Assembly: GCA_028711675.1 (NCBI GenBank) | Contig: JAQTRT010000020.1 | Span: 1-19,831, forward strand | Reading direction: 5' to 3' | DNA: 19,831 bases | From: a bacterium | Lineage (GTDB): Bacteria > Spirochaetota > JAHITG01 | In this document: piece after piece, positions 1-7,006 of the stretch | How the letters are laid out: the number at the start of each line of letters is the position of its first letter | Numbering within the stretch: position 1 is the stretch's first letter | Translations under genes and position numbers: made by a program | The notes under the pieces: model-generated | What the model saw: only the letters and a program-made list of their open reading frames with translations | Database searches by the model: none | Told to the model about the DNA's origin: nothing

Positions 1-226
1 GGCCGAGATTGATGGACCTGTCCTTTATCTTCTTGGCTTCATCGATCTTTTTCTGTTCTTCATAGGAAAGCTTGTTATATTCCTCTATATTCTCATATTT
101 CAGTTCTGCCTTGTCACGCAGGGCCTTGTCCATGCTGAACCACTGGACGGTCGGATACAGCGGCAGGAAAAAAACGGCCATGAGCAGCAGGATTAACATT
201 AATCTGACACCGGGATTCTTTTTCAT
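1..226 (-). CDS. secD: SecD, protein translocase subunit (N-terminal fragment)
   Basis: SecD works with SecF and YajC at the SecYEG channel, using the proton gradient to help pull secreted proteins across the inner membrane. Only about the first 75 codons are present; the gene runs off the left edge. The visible part starts MKKNPGVRLMLILLLMAV, a first membrane segment, followed by YPTVQW, a charged helical stretch and then RSINLG, which matches the start of the conserved SecD segment that leads into its first periplasmic domain. The ATG at 226 is preceded by AAGGAG and lies 4 bases after the stop of the TPR gene, so the two are probably translationally coupled. The identification rests on this N-terminus plus the adjacent yajC; secF would be expected beyond the edge. 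Confidence 0.85.
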   Translation of the reverse strand, partial: MKKNPGVRLMLILLLMAVFFLPLYPTVQWFSMDKALRDKAELKYENIEEYNKLSYEEQKKIDEAKKIKDRSINLG

Positions 227-230
227 CACT

Positions 231-1142
231 TCACTCCTTTTTTATTGTGGTGATCCTGTACTGGCTTAATACCATTTTCTTGAATTCCCTTTCGCCCTTT
301 CTCAGGACCAGGGAGTACACAAACAGGAAAATACCGACAAAAACGATCTCTACTAATTTAATAAAAAATTTTTCTTTGTCAAAACTTTTAAAAGGATTCT
401 GGAAAAAATTCAGATTCACGCGAAAAGGGGTTCCTTTCTTTTTTACTGAGACAATGATCTTTTGCGCGTTCGTGGCTTGCTCATTGGTGCTCTTCACGTT
501 CTCCTCGAAAATATTCTCCGCGAGGTTCCGGTTCAGCTTCTCTTCGATCCTGATATCCTTGAGCACGATAAAATTCTTGTTGAAGGGGAGCTTGATATCC
601 CCTATCTTATCCACATCCGGCAGCAGGCGTTCCAGCTTTGTGGGCGGCAGCTGGAATATCTTCAGATAATGCACATTGGCTTTTTCAGGATTATTGTCCT
701 TAAAAAGTTCGTACAACCGGATATGCGCCAGCTTGATATTAGGGTTTAACTGGATGACCTTATCGAACTCTTCACGTGACTTCAGGATATTCTTCAACTG
801 GTAGTGCATTTCACCCAAAAGCAGATGCGAAATGATGATATGAGGATTGATCAGGATGGCTTTATCTAAAACGCTGATAGCATCATCATAACTGCCCTGG
901 ACATAATAAAGATATCCCAGGTAAACATAATAATTGGGGTTGACCGTATTATACGAGAGCAGTTTCTCCAGTTCGTTGATGGCATTATTGATGTTGTCGT
1001 TCTGGAGCTCTTTCAGACCTTTGTTGAAGATCACTTCCGGATCTTCCGTCAGAGAAGTTTGTTCATTGGTCTGGGAATAAGCTTCGGAAAAAAAAACAAG
1101 AATAACCGTCAGACAAAATATTATTTTTTTATTACAGGACAT
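231..1142 (-). CDS. Membrane-anchored TPR protein between yajC and secD
   Basis: A protein of about 303 residues with an N-terminal signal or anchor segment (KKIIFCLTVILVFFSEAYS), three to four tetratricopeptide repeats in the first half (for example YLGYLYYVQGSYDDAISVLD), a charged linker, and a single membrane segment near the C-terminus (VEIVFVGIFLFVYSLVL) with a basic tail. TPRs bind other proteins; the layout suggests an extracytoplasmic TPR domain tethered to the inner membrane, with a short cytoplasmic end. An upstream in-frame ATG at 1196 would add 18 residues. Neither start has a strong ribosome site, and I prefer 1142 because it gives a standard basic-then-hydrophobic leader. It sits inside the yajC-secD operon, so a role in Sec export or in handling exported proteins is plausible but unproven. 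I do not recognise a named family. Confidence 0.8.
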   Translation of the reverse strand: MSCNKKIIFCLTVILVFFSEAYSQTNEQTSLTEDPEVIFNKGLKELQNDNINNAINELEKLLSYNTVNPNYYVYLGYLYYVQGSYDDAISVLDKAILINPHIIISHLLLGEMHYQLKNILKSREEFDKVIQLNPNIKLAHIRLYELFKDNNPEKANVHYLKIFQLPPTKLERLLPDVDKIGDIKLPFNKNFIVLKDIRIEEKLNRNLAENIFEENVKSTNEQATNAQKIIVSVKKKGTPFRVNLNFFQNPFKSFDKEKFFIKLVEIVFVGIFLFVYSLVLRKGEREFKKMVLSQYRITTIKKE

Positions 1143-1209
1143 GACTGGATAACCGATCCAAGACAAACCGCAAACCTTTATGCCCGCAACGGCCATTCTG
1201 CCCCGGGCT

Positions 1210-1575
1210 TTATTTTTTTATTTTTCCCGAAACAGCGGTCTTCGTTACTTCGATATTGGTCTTGTCCGCGATCTTGATCGTGATCCTGTCATCCTTGACC
1301 TGTACGACCTCACCGAAGATTCCCCCGATGGTAACAACCTGGTCCCCTTTATTCAGTTCATTCAGCATCTTCTGCCGTTCTTTCTCCTTTTTCTGCTGGG
1401 GCCTGATCAGAAGGAACCACCAGACCAGCATCAGAGGCAAAAAAAGCATGAGCATACCGGTCAGACCGCCGCCGGCCTGCTGTGGGGAACCGCCCTTGCC
1501 TACAGGAGGCGCCATAGCGAGAAGGGTATTTAACTTTATCAGAACCATAGCTACGATCAAACTGAGCTTTTTCAT
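1210..1575 (-). CDS. yajC: YajC, Sec translocon accessory subunit
   Basis: A 121-residue protein. It begins MKKLSLIVAMVLIKLNTLLA, a hydrophobic leader, then a Gly/Pro/Gln-rich linker, one membrane helix (MLMLFLPLMLVWWFLLIRPQ) and the YajC core: RPQQKKEKERQ, then LNKGDQVVTIGGIFGEVVQV and a short beta-rich end. The RPQ-KK and GD-V-T-GGI-G-V elements are diagnostic of the family. YajC associates with SecDF at the inner membrane. The family usually has a single membrane helix; the extra leader here is seen in some lineages and may be cleaved. The ATG at 1575 is preceded by AAGGAG. An in-frame extension to 1614 lacks such a site and starts inside the likely 5' leader. It is the first gene of the operon and has a strong promoter upstream. 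Confidence 0.93.
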   Translation of the reverse strand: MKKLSLIVAMVLIKLNTLLAMAPPVGKGGSPQQAGGGLTGMLMLFLPLMLVWWFLLIRPQQKKEKERQKMLNELNKGDQVVTIGGIFGEVVQVKDDRITIKIADKTNIEVTKTAVSGKIKK

Positions 1576-1623
1576 TTTTTTTCTCCTTTCCTTGTGAAAT
1601 TGAACAGGATTCAAATCCCATCC

Positions 1624-1651
1624 ATTATATTAAATTTTTAAACTTTGTCAA
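1624..1651 (-). promoter_or_regulatory. Sigma-70-type promoter for yajC-TPR-secD
   Basis: Read on the minus strand, TTGACA (1646-1651) and TATAAT (1624-1629) are both exact consensus hexamers, separated by 16 bases. The yajC ATG is about 48 bases further on. This separates the Sec genes from the hydrogenase locus upstream of it. Confidence 0.8.
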
Positions 1652-1673
1652 GAAAAATATTAAGACTGTTTAT

Positions 1674-1709
1674 TCCTTTTTTGCCTTTAAAACCTTTAAT
1701 GCCTTTATT
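1674..1709. repeat. Four degenerate 9-base tandem repeats
   Basis: Four consecutive 9-base units on the plus strand: TCCTTTTTT, GCCTTTAAA, ACCTTTAAT, GCCTTTATT. They share a CCTTT core exactly in phase. They bridge the hydE stop codon (1705-1707) and the start of the spacer before the yajC promoter. No function is evident; the array may be an A/T-rich spacer or a weak slippage product. Confidence 0.5.
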
Positions 1710-2745
1710 GCTTTATCCTGTCCCCTCTGCCGAGGCAAACGGTCTTCCCGGCCTGCCGGACGATCTCTTCCGTGCAGGAAAGGCAGTTCGCCGAGGTCTC
1801 ATAAACGCAGATTTTATTGTCATAAAGCTGATAAAGAGGCCGGTAAACCGCAGGGCTGAGATTGGGCATAATGACATTAGCGCCGGCTGCCAGGGCTTTC
1901 TGGCGGCCCTGCGGATCGATCGTACCCATGGCTGTTGTGGCCGGAATGTTCACATCAGGGAGAAGGCACCTGATGAGGGCAAGCACCTTTAATGTCAGGA
2001 AGAATTTCCGCGGCCTGAAATTCCTGAGCGGCGTATCCTGATGGGACAGGAACGGCCCGATACCGATCATGTCAGCTCCGACCTCTTTAAAAAAGAAGAT
2101 GTCCTTTACAAGGGAAGAACAGGATTGACCGGGCAGACCCACCATAATACCGGTACCCAGTTCATAACCAAGTTCCTTTAAAAAATGCAAACATTTTTTT
2201 CTCTGCTGAAAATTACCGTCCGGATGGAGCCGTTTGAAGAGCTTTTCATCCGATGTTTCGATACGGAGAAGGAAACGGTCTGCCCCGGCTTCCTTTAATT
2301 GTTTGTAACTCTCATAAGAACGCTCCCCGATGGATAGAGTAATGGCCATATTAAAATTCTTCTTTATCCTTTCAAGCAAGGAGGCCATGATCTCATCCGT
2401 AAAATGATCGTCCTCTCCGGACTGGAGCACAATGGTCCTGATCCCCTTTTCCGAAACTTTCCGGACCTCCTTAAAGATCTCATCCGGTTTCATCCGGTAC
2501 CGTTTCAGCCTGTCATTCCCTTTCCGGAGGCCGCAGTAAAAACAGTTCCTGGTGCAGATGTTGGAGAACTCAAGGATGCCCCTGACAAAGACATCCCGGC
2601 CATAGACCGATTCACAAATTTTTTCGGAATACTCGAACACAGGCTGGAAATCCTGCTCGTCTTCCACGTTCAGTAAAAAAAGAAAATCTTCCCCGGTAAA
2701 CACTTTCCGGCTGAACCGTTTCAATATTTCTTGTATCATGTTCAT
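1705..2745 (-). CDS. hydE: HydE, [FeFe]-hydrogenase maturation radical SAM enzyme
   Basis: HydE is a radical S-adenosylmethionine enzyme that acts on an iron-carbonyl-cyanide-cysteine precursor from HydG in building the diiron subsite of the H-cluster. The protein is 346 residues, as usual. The SAM cluster motif CTRNCFYC is at residues 64-71 (C-x3-C-x2-C). Further signatures are the Gly-rich region around GLPGQS, the segment HQDTPLRNF, and a late TTAMGTIDPQGRQKAL block. A second, optional cluster motif is intact near the C-terminus (C313, C321, C324, C-x7-C-x2-C), as in Thermotoga HydE. The ATG at 2745 lies 14 bases after the hydF stop; a longer reading to 2922 overlaps hydF and is not homologous. 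It is the last gene of the hydrogenase locus. Confidence 0.96.
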   Translation of the reverse strand: MNMIQEILKRFSRKVFTGEDFLFLLNVEDEQDFQPVFEYSEKICESVYGRDVFVRGILEFSNICTRNCFYCGLRKGNDRLKRYRMKPDEIFKEVRKVSEKGIRTIVLQSGEDDHFTDEIMASLLERIKKNFNMAITLSIGERSYESYKQLKEAGADRFLLRIETSDEKLFKRLHPDGNFQQRKKCLHFLKELGYELGTGIMVGLPGQSCSSLVKDIFFFKEVGADMIGIGPFLSHQDTPLRNFRPRKFFLTLKVLALIRCLLPDVNIPATTAMGTIDPQGRQKALAAGANVIMPNLSPAVYRPLYQLYDNKICVYETSANCLSCTEEIVRQAGKTVCLGRGDRIKQ

Positions 2746-2759
2746 GCTGCGCCGTCCGC

Positions 2760-3983
2760 TCAATCCTTTTCCAGCATAGAAAGTTCGAACGGGAACGGGG
2801 ACAAAGCCCGTTTCAGGACACCCTGGACATACGAGATGGCCACGCCGTAATTGGTCATGGGTACGGAAAGAGCCTGGGCCTGCTTGATCCTGTTTTGCAT
2901 CTCCTGCCTGTTGATCATGCAACCGCCGCAGGTGATGACCAGCTTGTAAACGGACAGGTCCTTGTTCAGGAACGGCCCCGCGTTCACGTTAAAAATGATG
3001 TTCCTGCCTGTGTACTGCCTGATCCACCGCGGGATCTTGACGCGGCCAATATCATCCTGAAGGTCATGATGGGTGCAGGCCTCCAGGATCAGGACCTTGT
3101 CATTATCCTGCAGGGAATCGATCAAACGCGCATTCCTGACAAAATAAGCCAGATCTCCTCTCAGTCTTGAAAAAAGAATGGAAAAAGTGGTCATTTTAAT
3201 TGATACCGGAAGATCAGCCGTAACTTTCAGTACCACCTGGGAATCGCAGATCACCAGCCTGGGCATGATCTTTATCTGTTTTAAAACGTAATCCAGTTCA
3301 CGTTCCTTGATGACCAGGGCTACTGCATCGTTGTCAATGATATCCCTGATCACCTGGACCTGGGGAAGGATGAGCCTTCCTTTGGGTGCACCCAGATCAA
3401 TGGGAACCACCAGGATGATTGTATCTCCCTGCTGGATCAGATCACCGATGATGGTATCCTTCTCGACCATGATATCCGCACCGATGCGGACGATCTCCTC
3501 TCTGGCCCGGTCTATATTGCTATTTAAGGTACAGCTCGTATCCAGGAACGTGATATCCTCTTTTTTCAGGTATTCAACCAGCTCATCTTTCTTTTTCTCC
3601 AGGTCCATTTTATTGAATACCAGAAGGAATTTTAATTTCTTTGATTTGAATTGATTAATAAGTTCTTTCTCACGGTCATCGAAAATGGAATAAGCCGTGA
3701 CCAGTACAGCCAGATTGATCCTGTTCAGTACTTGCCTGGTCTTCTCCATCCTCATCTCGCCCAGAGGCCCGGAATCATCCAGTCCTGCCGTATCGAAGAG
3801 CACCACAGGTCCCAGTCCCCTGATCTCCATGGTCTTGTTGACGGGATCGGTCGTTGTCCCGGGGACCTCTGACACAATGGAAATGTCCTGGTTCGTAATG
3901 CGGTTGAGGAAAGAAGATTTACCCGTGTTCCTTTTACCGAAAATCCCGATATGGAGCCTGTTGGCTACTGGTGTTTCATTCAT
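2760..3983 (-). CDS. hydF: HydF, GTPase scaffold for H-cluster assembly
   Basis: HydF carries the 2Fe subsite precursor and delivers it to apo-HydA. The protein is 407 residues in three parts. The N-terminal GTPase has a P-loop GKRNTGKSS (16-24), the switch region PGTTTDP, DTAGLDD (64-70) and NKMD (124-127). A middle dimerisation domain follows. The C-terminal cluster domain has C303-x-H305, then C352 and C355 (ITCGGC), the CxHx46CxxC pattern expected of HydF. All key residues are present. The first eight bases of hydF overlap the end of the aspartase-like gene (ATGAATGA), so translation is probably coupled. No strong ribosome site is seen, consistent with that coupling. Confidence 0.97.
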   Translation of the reverse strand: MNETPVANRLHIGIFGKRNTGKSSFLNRITNQDISIVSEVPGTTTDPVNKTMEIRGLGPVVLFDTAGLDDSGPLGEMRMEKTRQVLNRINLAVLVTAYSIFDDREKELINQFKSKKLKFLLVFNKMDLEKKKDELVEYLKKEDITFLDTSCTLNSNIDRAREEIVRIGADIMVEKDTIIGDLIQQGDTIILVVPIDLGAPKGRLILPQVQVIRDIIDNDAVALVIKERELDYVLKQIKIMPRLVICDSQVVLKVTADLPVSIKMTTFSILFSRLRGDLAYFVRNARLIDSLQDNDKVLILEACTHHDLQDDIGRVKIPRWIRQYTGRNIIFNVNAGPFLNKDLSVYKLVITCGGCMINRQEMQNRIKQAQALSVPMTNYGVAISYVQGVLKRALSPFPFELSMLEKD

Positions 3984-5367
3984 TTTTTATTCCCATCATC
4001 CTGATCCTTTCCGGTGAAAGGAGTTCGCTTAATCTCTCTTCAGTTAGAGCCCCGGATTCCGACAGCAGCTGCCTGATTGGTTTCCCTGTCTTCAGGGCTT
4101 GCTGATAGATCTCACCGGCCTTGTCATGACCGATATACTGGGAGAGATACGTAAGAAGAGCCATGGAACCGTGAAAATTCCTTTCGATCCTTTCCTTGTT
4201 CAGCTGCAGACCGCGGATCACTTTCCCATCCAGTTTTTCGATGCTAAGGTTGATGATCTTCAAATTCCTGAGGAGAAGATAAGCAATGAGCGGAATGAAC
4301 TGGTTCAATTCAAGATTCCCGAGACCGGCTGCGGTGGACAAGGCGGCATCCTGATGGATGACCAGCAGACTGTTCTGGGAGACGAACTCCAGTATGACCG
4401 GGTTCACTTTTCCCGGCATGATGGTAGATCCTTCCTGAAGCCTGGGCAGGGAGATCTCATGGAAGCCGCCTTCCGGGCCTGAGGATAAAACACGAAGATC
4501 CTCGCTTATCTTCAGAAGATTAACAGCAATTGTCTTGATCAGACCCGAGACTTCTGCAAGGGAATCCATATTCTGGGTGATATCCAGAAGATTCTCACCA
4601 CGTGCGATGTTCAGGCCGGTCAACTCTTTCAGCACCTCTATGACACGGAAGATATACCGCTGAGGTGCGTTAAAACCCGTACCAATGGCCGTACCGCCGA
4701 GATTCACCAGCTTGATCCTTTCCCTGGCCTTAAAGATCCTCCAGCGGTCCCTGGCAATAGCCTCGGAATAAGCTGAGAACTGCATACCTACGGTTACAGG
4801 AAGCGCATCCTGCAATTCGGTCCGGCCTAATTTAATGATGCCCGCATACTCTTTCTCCTTTTTCTGGAGTTCATCCTGAAGCCGGACCAGGTTCTCTTCC
4901 AGTCTTTCCAGATATAAAAGAACAGCCACTTTTAAGGCTGTTGGAAAAGTATCGTTTGTCGACTGATGCATATTCACATGATCCAGGGGATGGATAAAAT
5001 CATGATCTGCCCTGGCACGCCCGGCTTTTTCGCAAGCCTTGTTGGCAATAACCTCATTGATGTTCATATTGACGGAAGTACCGGCACCGCCGCAAAGGGG
5101 ATTGATAATGATATCCCTGTAGTCCTTGTTCTGCAGAAGGTCCTCTATAGCGGATAAAATATAGTCAGCTTTACCGGGATCCAGATATCCCAGCTCCTTA
5201 TTGGTCAGGCTGCATGCTTTTTTTACCTGGAGATAGGAACGGATAAAAACCGGGTCAACGGTCTCACGGATATCCCCGAAATTATCATACGCACGCTGTG
5301 TATGAATGCCGTAATAAGCAGAATCAGGAAGCTCAACTTCGCCTAAAAAATCCTTTTCTTTTCTCAT
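3976..5367 (-). CDS. aspA: Aspartate ammonia-lyase-like enzyme in the hydrogenase maturation operon
   Basis: A 463-residue member of the fumarase/aspartase superfamily. Aspartase splits L-aspartate into fumarate and ammonia. Visible signatures: GTSVNMNINE (96-105), HQSTND (134-139), GRTELQDALP (181-190) and the superfamily loop GSTIMPGKVN (313-322) with its catalytic Ser and Lys. The GTS-NMN-NE form is typical of aspartases, whereas fumarases usually have GTQ/GTG-SNMN, but HVNM-QS-ND is also fumarase-like, so the substrate is inferred. It lies between hydG (17 bases upstream) and hydF (8-base overlap). From memory, an aspartase recurs beside hydE, hydF and hydG in other anaerobes, which suggests a linked role, perhaps ammonia supply for the dithiolate bridge. 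The start at 5367 has only a weak GAAGAA ribosome site. Confidence 0.88.
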   Translation of the reverse strand: MRKEKDFLGEVELPDSAYYGIHTQRAYDNFGDIRETVDPVFIRSYLQVKKACSLTNKELGYLDPGKADYILSAIEDLLQNKDYRDIIINPLCGGAGTSVNMNINEVIANKACEKAGRARADHDFIHPLDHVNMHQSTNDTFPTALKVAVLLYLERLEENLVRLQDELQKKEKEYAGIIKLGRTELQDALPVTVGMQFSAYSEAIARDRWRIFKARERIKLVNLGGTAIGTGFNAPQRYIFRVIEVLKELTGLNIARGENLLDITQNMDSLAEVSGLIKTIAVNLLKISEDLRVLSSGPEGGFHEISLPRLQEGSTIMPGKVNPVILEFVSQNSLLVIHQDAALSTAAGLGNLELNQFIPLIAYLLLRNLKIINLSIEKLDGKVIRGLQLNKERIERNFHGSMALLTYLSQYIGHDKAGEIYQQALKTGKPIRQLLSESGALTEERLSELLSPERIRMMGIKNE

Positions 5368-5384
5368 TTCTTCAACAATTAAAA

Positions 5385-6863
5385 TTAAAAGTAAAGGTCC
5401 CTTTCTCCCTTCCCGATACGGGCCAGATACTCGCGGATGGTCTTGGCCATTGTATCGGAATAATTCTTCCCGACGAATTCCGTATATTCCCGTATAAGCT
5501 TATCACCCAGGATTTTTGTCCGGGCCGAGGCATAATCAAGAAGGTATTCCTTAAATGTTAAAATAGCATTAGGGATACATAAGGTCTTGATCTTACCGGC
5601 TTTCACGATCCCCATGAATTCACAGCCTGTTCGGCCGCACCTGTAATCCGCCGTGCAGAAAGAGGGAATATATCCGTCCTCCGCAAGTTCGTAGATATAA
5701 TCCTCCAGGGAACGGGTGTCTGCGATCCGGAACTGCTCTTTTTCCGGGATATGCACTTTTTCGGACTGGCTGTATCCGCCAATGGCGATGCGGGTGCCTG
5801 CGTCGGTCTGGGAAATACCCAGCCTGATCGCCTCCCGCCTGAACTCCGGTGTCTCGCGGGCCGTGAGGATAAGCCCTGTATAAGGCACGGCCAGGCGCAG
5901 GATCGCTATTACTTTCCTGAAATCATCGTCAGAGACAAGGTGTTCTGAATGTTTGATAAAATCCGTTCCTAAAGCCGGCTCAAGCCTGGGAAAGGAGATA
6001 GTATGGGAACCCACGCCAAACTCCTTTTCCATGCTCATGGCATGATAGATGAGTCCCAGGACTTCGAATTTCCATTTATAAAGCCCGAACAAAGCGCCGA
6101 TAGCAACGTCGTCGATGCCAGCTTCCTGGGCCCTATGCTGGGAAAAGAGACGCCAGGCATAACTATTCTTGACCGTTTCCCCGGGATGGATCTTCTGGTA
6201 TGTAGCCTTATGATAGGTCTCCTGAAAGACCTGGTATGTACCGATACCGGCTGCCTTGAGCTCTTTTAATTCATCAATAAAAAAAGGCGCGGCATTCACG
6301 TTCACACGCCTGATCTCATCCGGTCCTTTCTTCATGGAATAAATGGTCCTGATGGAATCAACAATGTAACGGATATCGCTCTTCGGATGTTCCCCGTAAA
6401 CAGCCAGAAGCCTTTTATGGCCGACGGAAGTGAGGACCTCAACTTCTTTCCGTATCTCTTCCGTGCTCAGGTTCTGGGGAACCATGCTGGAATTGGTCGA
6501 CCGGAATCCGCAGTAAAGACAGTTGTTCACACACAGGTTGGAAAGATAGACAGGAGCGAAAAGCACGATGCGGTTGCCGTACACTTCGTTCTTCACGAAA
6601 CGGGCTGTCCGGAAGAGTTCTTCCCAGACATCCTTATCCTCGATATTGAGCAGATATGCAGTTTCTTCAGGTGTAAGCCCCTTGATGCTCCGGGCTTTTT
6701 CGATCAGTCCGGAGATACGTTTCTTGTCCATCCGGGAAGGCCGGGAGATCAGATCCTCGATCTTTTCATCATCGATGAAATCCTCCCTTTTCTCGCTCTC
6801 AAGGTATTGCCCGATCTTTTTCAGCCTGTCCTGTTTCCATTTCATTTCTGTTTCTGTGATCAT
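5385..6863 (-). CDS. hydG: HydG, tyrosine-cleaving radical SAM maturase (variant auxiliary-cluster motif)
   Basis: HydG cleaves tyrosine to p-cresol, CO and cyanide on an auxiliary iron-sulfur cluster, making the Fe(CO)2(CN) unit of the H-cluster. The 492-residue protein carries the SAM motif CVNNCLYC (111-118) and HydG-type segments such as GALFGLYKWKFEVLGLIYHA, SHTISFPR and SQTDAGTRIAIGGYS, which separate it from ThiH. The oddity is at the C-terminal cluster. The expected C-x2-C-x22-C is read here as C403-T-A-D406 and C429, so the second Cys is Asp (codon GAT). Two additional Cys appear at 409 and 414 (CTADYRCGRTGC). Changing GAT to a Cys codon needs two base changes, so a simple sequencing error is unlikely. 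The start at 6863 follows AGAGGT; hydG has its own candidate promoter. Confidence 0.95.
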   Translation of the reverse strand: MITETEMKWKQDRLKKIGQYLESEKREDFIDDEKIEDLISRPSRMDKKRISGLIEKARSIKGLTPEETAYLLNIEDKDVWEELFRTARFVKNEVYGNRIVLFAPVYLSNLCVNNCLYCGFRSTNSSMVPQNLSTEEIRKEVEVLTSVGHKRLLAVYGEHPKSDIRYIVDSIRTIYSMKKGPDEIRRVNVNAAPFFIDELKELKAAGIGTYQVFQETYHKATYQKIHPGETVKNSYAWRLFSQHRAQEAGIDDVAIGALFGLYKWKFEVLGLIYHAMSMEKEFGVGSHTISFPRLEPALGTDFIKHSEHLVSDDDFRKVIAILRLAVPYTGLILTARETPEFRREAIRLGISQTDAGTRIAIGGYSQSEKVHIPEKEQFRIADTRSLEDYIYELAEDGYIPSFCTADYRCGRTGCEFMGIVKAGKIKTLCIPNAILTFKEYLLDYASARTKILGDKLIREYTEFVGKNYSDTMAKTIREYLARIGKGERDLYF

Positions 6864-6880
6864 GTTACCTCTTATGAACT

Positions 6881-6908
6881 AAGATAAGTCCTGATATTCA
6901 AATGTCAA
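6881..6908 (-). promoter_or_regulatory. Candidate internal promoter for hydG-aspA-hydF-hydE
   Basis: On the minus strand, TTGACA (6903-6908) is followed after 16 bases by TATCTT (6881-6886, four of six to consensus), and the hydG ATG is about 18 bases beyond. It lies in the 143-base gap between hydA and hydG, the largest gap inside the locus. No Rex-type TTGTnA...TnACAA site was found in this gap. Confidence 0.5.
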
Positions 6909-6922
6909 CAGATTGCCTGAGA

Positions 6923-6989
6923 ACGGCTGTTTATCCTTATCGCAGATGATATCAGCCGTGAAACCAGTAAGCCGGCCTGTTATCCAGGC
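6923..6989. repeat. Two inverted repeats in the hydA-hydG gap
   Basis: ACGGCTG (6923-6929) pairs with CAGCCGT (6953-6959), a 7-bp stem around a 23-base loop. GCCTG (6975-6979) pairs with CAGGC (6985-6989), a 5-bp stem. Both would form in the transcript just after hydA, upstream of the candidate hydG promoter. Neither is followed by a T-run on the minus strand, so they do not look like intrinsic terminators. They could stabilise a processed hydCDBA mRNA end, but this is a guess. Confidence 0.35.
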
Positions 6990-7006
6990 ATAAACAAGGA
7001 AAGCCT

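Noticed and set aside
2746..2922. N-terminal extension of hydE
   Set aside because: It overlaps the 3' end of hydF and adds sequence unlike any HydE; the ATG at 2745 gives the usual length.
5385..6863. ThiH (tyrosine lyase for thiamine) as an alternative to HydG
   Set aside because: HydG-type segments and the C-terminal auxiliary-cluster region are present, and it lies in a hyd locus without thi genes.
6975..6989. Possible intrinsic terminator after hydA
   Set aside because: Stem of only 5 bp and no T-run on the minus strand.
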